DNA of 64,000 bases from contig CAILZI010000121.1 in assembly GCA_903838675.1 (NCBI GenBank), positions 1-64,000 on the forward strand. The letters are read 5' to 3'. Source of the DNA: an uncultured Verrucomicrobiota bacterium. Its GTDB lineage: Bacteria; Verrucomicrobiota; Verrucomicrobiia; Verrucomicrobiales; Verrucomicrobiaceae. Position numbers and translations under genes: made by a program. The notes below the pieces were generated by a model. That model was not told the DNA's origin. It saw only the letters and a program-made list of their open reading frames with translations, and searched no databases. Of the stretch, positions 17,976 to 25,711 are shown in pieces. Position 1 is the first letter of the stretch. Each line of letters begins with the position of its first letter.

Positions 17976-18476
17976 ATGCCGCGTATTCAATTCACCACTC
18001 CTGACGGTGCCTCTGGCGCCCTCGAACTCGACGCCGAACGCATGTCCGTGGGGCGTGCCGATGACAACCAGCTTATCATCGCTGAAGATTCCGTGTCCAG
18101 TCACCACGGTGAATTTGCATTCGACGGCAGCAGCTGGACGCTCACCGACCTTGGTTCCACGAACGGCACCAAAGTCGGCGGTTCCCGTGTCGAAAACATC
18201 AATCTCACGTCTGGGGCTGCCTTTCAGCTCGGCAATGTGAACTGCGTTTTCCACGGCGATGGCGAAGAAGACGCCTATTCCGCCGCAACCGTCACGGTTT
18301 CCACTCCTTCCAGCGGCTTTGGCAGCCACCCTTACAATGGTCGTCTGCGCACGGGCTTTGGCCCGAAGGTGAAGCAAAAGAATCCTGGAGCTGGCCTGCT
18401 CACACTGCTCGGAGTTGCCGGCATTCTGGCATGCGGCGCTGCTGTTTATTTCGCCATGCAAATGGGAGCATCCTAA
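17976..18476 (+). CDS. FHA-domain membrane protein
   Basis: Residues about 22-90 form a forkhead-associated domain that binds phosphothreonine peptides. The key blocks are present in order: SVGRADDNQL (GR at 26-27), SSHHGEF (41-47) and STNGTKV (61-67). A Ser/Thr-rich linker follows, then one membrane helix at 139-162 and almost no outer tail, so the FHA domain is cytoplasmic and tethered. A phosphorylated partner is implied. The window's Ser/Thr kinase at 50458-52965 is a possible upstream kinase, but that link is inference. The gene appears monocistronic ahead of purA. Confidence 0.88.
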   Translation: MPRIQFTTPDGASGALELDAERMSVGRADDNQLIIAEDSVSSHHGEFAFDGSSWTLTDLGSTNGTKVGGSRVENINLTSGAAFQLGNVNCVFHGDGEEDAYSAATVTVSTPSSGFGSHPYNGRLRTGFGPKVKQKNPGAGLLTLLGVAGILACGAAVYFAMQMGAS

Positions 18477-18619
18477 GACTGACCAATACGCACGCGTTCG
18501 CGATCCTGGCTCCCGTTCGGAGCACTCCAGCGGTCCTCCCGGCTGCCATGGGATGACTTGCGCGTCACGAAAACACCCCCTTGCGGCCCCCCCATGCCGC
18601 CATTTCAAGAAAAGAATCC

Positions 18620-19891
18620 ATGTCTAATACAATCATTGTCGGTGCCCAGTGGGGCGATGAAGGAAAAGGTAAAATCGTTGATTATCTCACTGAGAACACA
18701 GACGTCGTCGTCCGTGCAGCCGGTGGTAACAATGCAGGCCACACTGTCATCAGCAACGGCACCAAGTACATCCTCCACCTCATTCCTTCCGGCATCCTTT
18801 GGAAAGATAAAATCTGCGTCATCGGCAACGGTGTCGTCATGGATCCCACCGGCCTGCTCGCCGAAATGGCCAAGCTTCGCGGCCAGGGCGTGACGATCAC
18901 TCCGGAAAACCTCCTCATCAGCGAAACCGCCCACTTGGTCATGCCCTACCACCGCGGCCTGGACAAGGTGCGCGAAGCCAAGCGTGGCGACAAGAAGATC
19001 GGCACCACGGGACGCGGCATCGGCCCGGCCTACGCCGACAAAGTCGAGCGCGACGGCCTGCGCACCATCTTGATGACCCAGCCCGAAATCTTCGAAGAAG
19101 AGCTCCGTGACCGCCTTGCCCGGCACAACGCCACTTTCGCCGAGCTCGGGGTCGAACTCGTCCCCGTCGAAGAAACCGTCAAGGAGATGCTCGAAGCAGC
19201 CAAAACTCTGGCTCCGCACATCACCAACACCACGGTGTATCTGCACGAAGCGATCAAAGCTGGCAAAAGCTTGCTGTTTGAAGGCGCCCAGGGCACCTAT
19301 CTCGACATCGACCACGGCACCTACCCCTTCGTCACCTCCTCAAACACCACCGCCGGCGGTGCTTGCACCGGTTCCGGCGTTCCTCCGCGCATGATCGACA
19401 AGGTCGTGGCCGTGGGCAAAGCCTACACCACCCGCGTTGGCAGCGGTCCCTTCGTCACCGAGAACGACGCCATTGGCGACATGCTGCACAACATGGGCCG
19501 CGAATTCGGCGCCACCACGGGCCGTGCCCGCCGCTGTGGCTGGCTGGACTCCGTCCTCGTGCGCTACGCCGTCATGCTCAATGGTGCAGATGAGCTCGCC
19601 ATCACCAACCTCGACGGCTTGGACGGGCTGGACACCATCCAGATCTGCACCGCGTACACCCTGCGCGGCAAGACCATCCACTACCCGCCGAGCACCGCCG
19701 CCGATCTCGCCGCCTGCGTCCCTGTTTACGAAACCCACCAGGGCTGGAAGCAGGATCTCAGCGGCATCAGGAAGTTCGCCGACCTCCCTCCGCTGGCCAG
19801 AGCCTACCTCAAACGCCTCGAAGAACTGACAGGAGCCCGCGTCAGCCTCGTCGGCATCGGTCCGGACCGGGAGCAGACTCTCGTCGCTTGA
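18620..19891 (+). CDS. purA: adenylosuccinate synthetase
   Basis: PurA (423 aa) couples IMP and aspartate with GTP hydrolysis to form adenylosuccinate, the first step to AMP. The N terminus IIVGAQWGDEGKGKIVD carries the P-loop GDEGKGK (residues 12-18) with the catalytic aspartate D13. The GAQGTYLDIDHGTYPFVTSS and RVGSGPF blocks are typical of the family. ATG 18620 matches the usual family start; the 13-codon upstream extension is rejected. Length is normal. It is followed after about 75 bases by rpsU, which has its own promoter. Confidence 0.97.
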   Translation: MSNTIIVGAQWGDEGKGKIVDYLTENTDVVVRAAGGNNAGHTVISNGTKYILHLIPSGILWKDKICVIGNGVVMDPTGLLAEMAKLRGQGVTITPENLLISETAHLVMPYHRGLDKVREAKRGDKKIGTTGRGIGPAYADKVERDGLRTILMTQPEIFEEELRDRLARHNATFAELGVELVPVEETVKEMLEAAKTLAPHITNTTVYLHEAIKAGKSLLFEGAQGTYLDIDHGTYPFVTSSNTTAGGACTGSGVPPRMIDKVVAVGKAYTTRVGSGPFVTENDAIGDMLHNMGREFGATTGRARRCGWLDSVLVRYAVMLNGADELAITNLDGLDGLDTIQICTAYTLRGKTIHYPPSTAADLAACVPVYETHQGWKQDLSGIRKFADLPPLARAYLKRLEELTGARVSLVGIGPDREQTLVA

Positions 19892-19904
19892 GGTCATATT
19901 CCTG

Positions 19905-19932
19905 TTGACGCCCGGCCTCATTCCCCTATTTT
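19905..19932 (+). promoter_or_regulatory. predicted sigma-70 promoter of rpsU
   Basis: TTGACG at 19905-19910 and TATTTT at 19927-19932 are separated by 16 bases, a good match to a housekeeping promoter. It lies between purA and rpsU, 35 bases before the rpsU ATG. It is predicted from consensus only. Confidence 0.5.
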
Positions 19933-19966
19933 CACTCCCCTTTTCCCAAACCACCCAGACCCGTTT

Positions 19967-20200
19967 ATGACCGAAATTCAGATCCGTAAAGGCGAGCCCG
20001 TTGACCGCGCTCTCAAACGCCTCAAGACCCGCCTCGAAATGGACGGCATCCTCGAAGAAGTGCGCCGCCTGCGCGCCCATGAGACGCCAAAAGAACGCAC
20101 CAAGCGCAAAGCCCGTGCTGCTGCCAAGCGTGGTAAGATCCGCTATCGCTTCACCCTGCCAAAGGCCCCCGGCGCTCCCGAGTCTCCTGTTTCCGCATAA
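19967..20200 (+). CDS. rpsU: 30S ribosomal protein S21
   Basis: The 77-aa basic protein matches bS21: EIQIRKGEPVDRALKRLK at the N terminus, and KERTKRKARAAAKR in the middle. S21 binds the small subunit near the 3' end of 16S rRNA and influences initiation. The C-terminal tail is slightly longer than in E. coli (71 aa). In many bacteria rpsU leads the dnaG-rpoD operon; here those two genes are 12 kb away, and rpsU has its own promoter and a strong terminator. The ATG follows CCAGACCCGTTT, with no Shine-Dalgarno. Confidence 0.95.
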   Translation: MTEIQIRKGEPVDRALKRLKTRLEMDGILEEVRRLRAHETPKERTKRKARAAAKRGKIRYRFTLPKAPGAPESPVSA

Positions 20201-20225
20201 TCCGGCATCGGGAAAAGAAACTTTG

Positions 20226-20253
20226 AAGGGCGGGTTCATCCCCGCCCTTTTTT
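20226..20253 (+). terminator. intrinsic terminator of rpsU
   Basis: AAGGGCGGG (20226-20234) and CCCGCCCTT (20241-20249) form a perfect 9-bp GC-rich stem with a 6-base loop, followed by a T-run to 20253. It starts 26 bases after the rpsU stop. This is the clearest rho-independent terminator in the window. Confidence 0.9.
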
Positions 20254-20364
20254 GTGCCTGCGTCACCCAATCGTGGCGGACAGCCCCTGTGGACCTTCCG
20301 GGCCTCGCAGTTCGTTCTGTTCATCGGGGGGCATTGCTGTTTATTCCAGTCACTTCCTCACCTT

Positions 20365-21249
20365 ATGAAACTCAAGCTCGATCTCGATGATTTCCGCGTG
20401 CCCGATGGCAAACCGTTTCGCATCAAGAGGGCGAAGACGAAGGTGAAGAGTCTTTACAAGGATGACGCGCACTATGAGTCTCTCATCGCCGAGTTCCGCA
20501 CGGAGATCGACGACCTGCAGCAGAAGATGTATGCGCAGGACCGGCAGGCGCTGCTGCTGGTGTTTCAGGCGATGGATGCGGCAGGCAAGGACAGCACGAT
20601 CAAGCATGTGATGAGCGGGGTGAACACGCAGGGCGTGGAGGTGCATGCCTTCAAGCGTCCGACATCGGCTGAACTGGACCACGACTTCATGTGGCGCCAC
20701 ACACGCGCGATGCCGCCACGCGGACGGATCGGCATCTTCAATCGCAGCTATTATGAGGAGGTGCTCATCTGTCGCGTGCATCCTGAGATCGTGACCAAGG
20801 TGCAGCGTCTGCCCGCGCAGACGACGAAGGACATCGACAAGCTCTTCGCCGACCGGCTCAAGGACATCCGCAACTTTGAAGCCTACTGCCACCGCAACGG
20901 TATTTTGATTCTCAAATTTTTTCTCAATGTGTCCAAGGGCGAGCAGAAGAAGCGGTTTCTCGACCGCATCAACACGCCCAGCAAGAACTGGAAATTTGAA
21001 GAGGGCGACGTGGGTGAACGCGGCCACTGGAAGGAATACATGGAGGCTTATGAAGATGCCATCCGTGTGACCGCCACGGAAGACTGCCCCTGGTATGTCA
21101 TACCAGCAGATGACAAAAAGAACATGCGGCTCATCGTCAGTGCGGCGATCTTGGCCGAGATGCAGAGCATGAAGCTGAAGTATCCTGAGCTGCCGCCGGA
21201 GCAGAAGAAGCATTTGCAAGCTGCGAAGAGGATGCTGCTGGCGGAGTGA
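20365..21249 (+). CDS. ppk2: PPK2-family polyphosphate:nucleotide phosphotransferase
   Basis: The 294-aa enzyme transfers phosphate between polyphosphate and nucleotides. Walker A-like QAMDAAGKDST is at residues 68-78 and the Walker B-like IFNRSYYEEV at 124-133, followed by the basic lid region and LKFFLNVSKGEQKKRFLDR. The overall layout is closest to class III PPK2 enzymes, which phosphorylate both AMP and ADP, but class is judged by recall. ATG 20365 is chosen; the 37-codon upstream extension runs into the rpsU terminator region and is not credible. It is probably monocistronic. Confidence 0.92.
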   Translation: MKLKLDLDDFRVPDGKPFRIKRAKTKVKSLYKDDAHYESLIAEFRTEIDDLQQKMYAQDRQALLLVFQAMDAAGKDSTIKHVMSGVNTQGVEVHAFKRPTSAELDHDFMWRHTRAMPPRGRIGIFNRSYYEEVLICRVHPEIVTKVQRLPAQTTKDIDKLFADRLKDIRNFEAYCHRNGILILKFFLNVSKGEQKKRFLDRINTPSKNWKFEEGDVGERGHWKEYMEAYEDAIRVTATEDCPWYVIPADDKKNMRLIVSAAILAEMQSMKLKYPELPPEQKKHLQAAKRMLLAE

Positions 21250-21267
21250 GCGAAGGGGAAATCTGGA

Positions 21268-21326
21268 GTAGTGCGGGCAATCCTGCCCGCTGGGCCGGGC
21301 TTTACGGGCAGGATTGCCCATGCTAC
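21268..21326. repeat. REP-like palindrome upstream of the transposase gene
   Basis: Two 22-base arms, 21268-21289 and 21305-21326, are inverted copies matching at 19 positions; the core GGGCAATCCTGCCCG is exact. The 15-base spacer holds CTGGGCCGGG. It starts 18 bases after the ppk2 stop and ends 11 bases before the transposase ATG. A half copy lies beyond the transposase gene. This is the arrangement expected for REP sequences mobilised by RAYT proteins. Confidence 0.85.
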
Positions 21327-21337
21327 CTCAGGCCATC

Positions 21338-21982
21338 ATGCTGCTTATTGGCCCGAAAGAGTTTGTGCCGTTTGACTGGGAGGCAGTTGTGCCCGGTTAT
21401 CAGCGCAATCTGCCGCATCTCACTCAGCCAGGTGTGATCTATTTCATCACTTTCCGACTGGCGGATGCGGTGCCTGTGAAAATCGTTCAACATTGGAAAG
21501 CGGAGCAAGATGAATGTCTGCATCAACATCCTAAACCGTGGAGTTCGCAGACGGAGCTGGAGTTCAGGCGTTTGTTCACTCTCCGGATGGAACGATGGAT
21601 GGACGCCGGACACGGATCGTGCATGCTGCGACATGCCGAGCATCGGGAAGAAGTTCGGCGATGTTTTCAACATGGCGATTCAGAGCAGTATGATCTCGGC
21701 GACTTCGTTATCATGCCAAATCATGTGCATGTGCTGGTAAGGCCCAGGACCGCCGGGCAGTTGCAGTCTTTACTGCGACCCATCAAAGGAGTCAGTGCAC
21801 GGAACATCAATGCTGCCACGGGAAATAGCGGCGCTTTGTGGCAGGGTGAATCGTTCGATCATATCGTGCGCAGTTTGGAGCAGTTGAAGCGTTTGCAGGA
21901 GTACGTCCGCAATAATCCAATCAAGGCGGGTTTGAAGCCGGATGAGTTTACTTATGAGCAGCGATGGGTGGTCGGGGAGTAA
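21338..21982 (+). CDS. REP-associated tyrosine transposase (RAYT, Y1/HUH family)
   Basis: The 214-aa protein has the Y1 transposase layout. An N-terminal strand PGVIYFITFRLAD is followed by the metal-binding HUH motif in MPNHVHVL (H129, H131), and the C-terminal helix EYVRNNPIKAGLK holds the probable catalytic tyrosine Y189. RAYTs nick and join single-stranded REP hairpins. The start at ATG 21338 avoids beginning inside the flanking repeat. The gene is intact, with palindromic repeats at 21268-21326 and 21998-22041, so it may still be functional. Confidence 0.9.
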   Translation: MLLIGPKEFVPFDWEAVVPGYQRNLPHLTQPGVIYFITFRLADAVPVKIVQHWKAEQDECLHQHPKPWSSQTELEFRRLFTLRMERWMDAGHGSCMLRHAEHREEVRRCFQHGDSEQYDLGDFVIMPNHVHVLVRPRTAGQLQSLLRPIKGVSARNINAATGNSGALWQGESFDHIVRSLEQLKRLQEYVRNNPIKAGLKPDEFTYEQRWVVGE

Positions 21983-21997
21983 CTCGGGGATTGTGAA

Positions 21998-22041
21998 CGC
22001 TGGGCCGCAGACTACGGGCAGGATTGCCCGTGCTACTTCAG
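21998..22041. repeat. half REP downstream of the transposase gene
   Basis: This segment is a direct, nearly identical copy of 21288-21331, exactly 710 bases away. It shares CGCTGGGCCG and ACGGGCAGGATTGCCC. The left arm of the palindrome is missing or degraded here. The repeat covers the stop codon of the convergent giant gene that ends at 22033. Confidence 0.8.
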
Positions 22042-25000
22042 GGTGCGGAGCCAGGCGACGAGGTCGAGGAGATCGGCTTCGGGCATGGTTTGATCGAGGC
22101 CCTGGGGCATGAGGCTGGTGGGGAGGGTGGTGTCTCCGGCGATGGTCTGGTGGGCGATGGTTTTTTCCTGGCCGGCGATGTCGATGACGAGGAGGCCTTC
22201 GGCGGTGTGGGATTTGATGACACCCAAGGTTTGCTGACCGTCGGTGGTTTCGATGACGTGGGCTTCGTAGTCGCGGGCGAGGGTGTTGCTGGGGAAGAGG
22301 ATGCTTTCGAGGAGGTCGCGCTCGGTGCGGATAGCACCGATGTGGGAGAGATCGGGGCCGATGGGGCGGCCGGCAGAGCCGATCTTGTGGCAGGCAATGC
22401 AGGTGCCTTTGCCCATTTCGAAGTTCTTCTTTCCAGTCGCGGCATTGCCGCTGGCGATGACCTTGTCAGCGAGGGGTCCGAGCTGGCGTTTCTTGGCCTC
22501 CGAGGCGGCAACGGCGGCATTGTAGGCAGGCAGGATGACGGTTTCGAAAATGTCGGGCGGCAGATCGCTGAAAGCGGTGCGGTACAGGCTTTCCTGCTGG
22601 CTGGCGATGACGGGATTCTTCGCGATCTCAGTGGCGAAGGAACGCCCGACCTCAGGCTCTTTCGATTTGCGCACGATGCCGAGCAGCGATTTGAGTTCGA
22701 CGGGGCCCAGCGTGGCAAAGAGCGGTGTGAGTTCGATGAGCTGTGGCTTTGCCAGTGGTGCGCTGGCGATCATGCCTGCGGCCTGAATCTTCGCGGCGGA
22801 AGAAGAAGTGGCATCGGCGAGCACGCCTTTGACCATGGTGAAGGTTTCACCGGTGAGCTTGACGGACTTGGCGGAGTCGAGGGCTTTGAGGCGAATGGCG
22901 AGCGGGCGCTTGGTGTCGTTGGCGATAGCTTGAAGTGCGGCGTCGAAATGCGGGGTCTTGAGTTTTTTGATGGCGTCGAAGACAAGAGGAGTGGGGGATT
23001 CGGCGAGGAGTTTGTCGATTGCGGGCAGCCAGGCATCGTTGGTGGTGCCGGTGGTTTGGGTGGCGAGGATGGAAAGCCCGCAGGCACGAAAATCTGAGTC
23101 GGGCTCCGCCAATAACAGCGTCACCAATGCTTGGACAGACTCATCACTCAAAGCAGGGACAGCCACCCTCTTTATCTTGGTCAGCAGCCGTGCGCTGCGT
23201 TCTGGCAATGCCTTCAAAAGCTCCCTGCCGAGTACGGGGTCTCCGTTAAGGGCGGAATCACGCCTGGATTGGAACGCTTTCCACTCATCAGCCAGACTCT
23301 CGCAGGCGAGCTGGCGCATCTGAGGATTCTGCTCCAATACAAAGAACGCAGCATCGACCTGCACATCGTGACGGCTCGAAAAAGCCAGCTTGAATACATT
23401 GGTAAATGCCTCGTCTTGAACTCCAAGGATCTGGCCGACAAGAAGTACACGTCCTAGAAAAACAGGTTTGCTGATGTCTCCGAATCTTTCGATCAAACGA
23501 GCTCTTTTTTCCTTGTCGGAAACACTCCTCCGAATTGCATCATACTTCAGCACCGCATTACGGAACCATTCCATGGCATGCCGTCGATTGACTCGTGCTG
23601 TCGCTGTGATGACGGCGTGCTCCAAAGCAGGGTCCAATGGAGCGACGAGCAAACGCTCCAATTCTGCATTGGCGGTTTTGTCCACCTGCTTTGCCTCTGC
23701 AATTGCCTCGCATGCGCGAAGCTGGACTTGGGGATTGTCGGATTTAAGATTCACAATTTGAGTCTTCAAATCGACAGAAGCTTGCGTCGGCGATTGCGCG
23801 AGTGCTTTGACTGAAGCCTTAGGTTTGATGCGATACACCGCGCCGAGGAGATCGGACTTGGCCATGAGGCTGGCGGGGCAGCCGATGCGGAACCAGCCGC
23901 CGGTGTCGAGGAGGAGGAGGGAGCCGTCGCGGGGGTCTTCCATGACATCGGTGAGGTGGATGTCGGGATTGTGGAGGCGGAGGAATTCGTTTTCGACGGC
24001 CTTGTAGGTGCTGCCGCTGGGGGTGAGCTCCATGCGGACGAGGCGCTGCGTGTTGAAATGGGTGACCATGAACTGCTGTGTGGCCTGAGTGCGGACAGGA
24101 GTGTCCGCGCTCCCGTGGTCAGCGCTCCCGTAGTTTTTCCAGAAGCAGCAGCCGCTGACGGCGACGTGGCCGAAATTGTACATGACGGGCATGGTTTCGA
24201 GGGTGCGCGGCAGATGGGCGATGGCTTTGAGCTGATCGCTGCGCTCATAGACGCCGCCGTAGAGCCAGTGGACGATCGTGTCGCCACGCGGCTGGGTGTA
24301 GTAGAGGTTCTGCACGCCGATGATGTCGCCATCGCGAGTGAAGTCGACTTCGACAGGATTGTCACCACAGCCCAGTGAGTGCCAGGCGACGTCGGAGCCG
24401 TCGGGCTTGCAGCTCCAGATGCCGCACGCGAGAGATTCATCAACGAGGGTGCCGTCCTTTTGCACGACCTTGTGGCCTTTGCGACCGTGGCACCAGTAGA
24501 GGCGGCCATTGGGATGGAGGAAGGGACCGTGAACGTCGGCGGCGTTGCCGGTGTAGTCGAAGCCGCCGACGATCATCTCGCGCTGGTCGGCGACGCCGTC
24601 GTTGTCGGTGTCGGTGAGTTTCCAAATGCCGGGCGGTGAGCCGACGTAGAGGCTGCCGTTGAGCCAGCTGGCTCCTTGTGGGAAGGTCATCTTGTCGGCG
24701 AAGACGGTGCTCTTGTCGAAGCTGCCGTCGTGGTCCGTGTCTTCGAGCATGAGGACTCGATTCGGGGGATTCGCTTCGAGCTGGGGCTTGTTCCAGTTCA
24801 CGCCGACGGCATCGCCGACGAAGAGACGGCCCTTGTCATCGAGGCAGCCCATGATGGGATGGGTGACGAGTGGTGAAGCGGCGGCGAGTTCGAGTGTGTA
24901 GCCTTCGGGCAGGTCGTGCTTCGGCAAAGGGAGCGATGATTTGCCGGTGATGACGACGGGGCGCTTGCCACTTTCGGGGATGGTGCTGCCTTTGTCCGGA

Positions 25001-25053
25001 GGGAGGTCTGCGGCGAAAACGGGGATGGCTAGGAGGAAAAGCAGCTGGCGCAT
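22033..25053 (-). CDS. PVC-type membrane-bound dehydrogenase / HEAT / haem-binding protein
   Basis: The exported protein is 1006 aa from ATG 25053, which begins the signal peptide MRQLLFLLAIPVFA. The N-terminal half is a beta-propeller-like putative dehydrogenase domain with DTDHDGSFDKSTVFAD. The middle is alpha-helical with HEAT-like repeats. The C-terminal 130 residues form the Pirellula/Verrucomicrobium-type c-haem domain with CIACH at 885-889. Such proteins are common in planctomycetes and verrucomicrobia and are thought to oxidise sugars or polysaccharides at the periplasmic face. Two oddities: a palindrome encodes an in-frame insert (24089-24110), and 23090-23800 is AT-richer than the flanks. 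Confidence 0.88.
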   Translation of the reverse strand: MRQLLFLLAIPVFAADLPPDKGSTIPESGKRPVVITGKSSLPLPKHDLPEGYTLELAAASPLVTHPIMGCLDDKGRLFVGDAVGVNWNKPQLEANPPNRVLMLEDTDHDGSFDKSTVFADKMTFPQGASWLNGSLYVGSPPGIWKLTDTDNDGVADQREMIVGGFDYTGNAADVHGPFLHPNGRLYWCHGRKGHKVVQKDGTLVDESLACGIWSCKPDGSDVAWHSLGCGDNPVEVDFTRDGDIIGVQNLYYTQPRGDTIVHWLYGGVYERSDQLKAIAHLPRTLETMPVMYNFGHVAVSGCCFWKNYGSADHGSADTPVRTQATQQFMVTHFNTQRLVRMELTPSGSTYKAVENEFLRLHNPDIHLTDVMEDPRDGSLLLLDTGGWFRIGCPASLMAKSDLLGAVYRIKPKASVKALAQSPTQASVDLKTQIVNLKSDNPQVQLRACEAIAEAKQVDKTANAELERLLVAPLDPALEHAVITATARVNRRHAMEWFRNAVLKYDAIRRSVSDKEKRARLIERFGDISKPVFLGRVLLVGQILGVQDEAFTNVFKLAFSSRHDVQVDAAFFVLEQNPQMRQLACESLADEWKAFQSRRDSALNGDPVLGRELLKALPERSARLLTKIKRVAVPALSDESVQALVTLLLAEPDSDFRACGLSILATQTTGTTNDAWLPAIDKLLAESPTPLVFDAIKKLKTPHFDAALQAIANDTKRPLAIRLKALDSAKSVKLTGETFTMVKGVLADATSSSAAKIQAAGMIASAPLAKPQLIELTPLFATLGPVELKSLLGIVRKSKEPEVGRSFATEIAKNPVIASQQESLYRTAFSDLPPDIFETVILPAYNAAVAASEAKKRQLGPLADKVIASGNAATGKKNFEMGKGTCIACHKIGSAGRPIGPDLSHIGAIRTERDLLESILFPSNTLARDYEAHVIETTDGQQTLGVIKSHTAEGLLVIDIAGQEKTIAHQTIAGDTTLPTSLMPQGLDQTMPEADLLDLVAWLRTLK
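24089..24112. repeat. in-frame palindrome inside the giant PVC gene
   Basis: GCGGAC (24091-24096) and GTCCGC (24103-24108) flank a 6-base loop, and the match extends to 9-base arms with one wobble. On the coding strand it encodes part of GSADHGSADTPVRTQ, low-complexity sequence sitting in the dehydrogenase domain. A partial second copy of CGCTCCCGT follows at 24108-24131. Confidence 0.6.
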
Positions 25054-25141
25054 GAGGCATGTACGCAGCGAAAGAGCGGCTTGTGTCGGGATGCTGCATA
25101 AGATGATTGACTCTTTTAAAGGGGCGCGGCAAAGCGAACCC

Positions 25142-25690
25142 ATGGAAAAAATCAATCCCTACGCGGCTCCGCAGTCCCAGGTGCTTCAGGCCACCACTCA
25201 GGATGAAATCATCCGCCGGGAGCACATCGACACCGAAGCTTCGATCAAGTCGGTGGGGCTTCTCTATTATCTCGCAGCACTGGCGCTGATCACCATCGGG
25301 GTTCTCTCACTGACCGACTTCCATTTCGGCGAAAGCATCTCCACACTGGTGCCAGGAGGACTGCTGCTGCTAGCGGGCATCGGGGTGGGATTCGTCGCCC
25401 ATGGCCTGAGGCGGCTGCGCAGCTGGGCACGCATTCCGACGATTATCCTCTCAAGCATCGCGGTGATCGTCGGGTTGATCAACACCTCCGGAGGTGTTCT
25501 CATCCACATCTACATCCTCGTTAAGATGATGGGAAAACAAGCACCGTTTGTGATGACGCAGGAGTATCAACGGATCATCGCAGCGACACCGCATGTGAAA
25601 CGGAAAACCTCCGTCGTGATGGTCGTGCTCCTGGTGCTGCTGGTCATCATCCTGATCGGCATCATCGCGGCCATCAGCATGAAACGCTAG
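25142..25690 (+). CDS. NPYAAP-motif membrane protein
   Basis: From ATG 25142 the product is 182 aa. The N terminus reads NPYAAPQSQVL (residues 5-15), a motif frequent at the start of verrucomicrobial and planctomycetal membrane proteins. About four or five hydrophobic segments follow (near residues 42-58, 67-88, 98-120 and 157-178). No enzyme motif is visible. A homologous layout is found at 53654-54208, so the two are paralogues by architecture. It is divergent from the giant gene, with starts only about 90 bases apart. Confidence 0.75.
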   Translation: MEKINPYAAPQSQVLQATTQDEIIRREHIDTEASIKSVGLLYYLAALALITIGVLSLTDFHFGESISTLVPGGLLLLAGIGVGFVAHGLRRLRSWARIPTIILSSIAVIVGLINTSGGVLIHIYILVKMMGKQAPFVMTQEYQRIIAATPHVKRKTSVVMVVLLVLLVIILIGIIAAISMKR

Positions 25691-25711
25691 GCAGGTTCGC
25701 TGCTGCGCGCG

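Noticed and set aside
17892..18608. Upstream part of the long minus-strand frame ending at 17409
   Set aside because: It is antisense to the FHA gene; a TTG with perfect AGGAGG at 17891 gives a better start.
22024..23097. 357-codon plus-strand frame antisense to the first giant gene
   Set aside because: The translation is Gly/Val/Glu-rich shadow sequence, and the frame begins in the REP copy.
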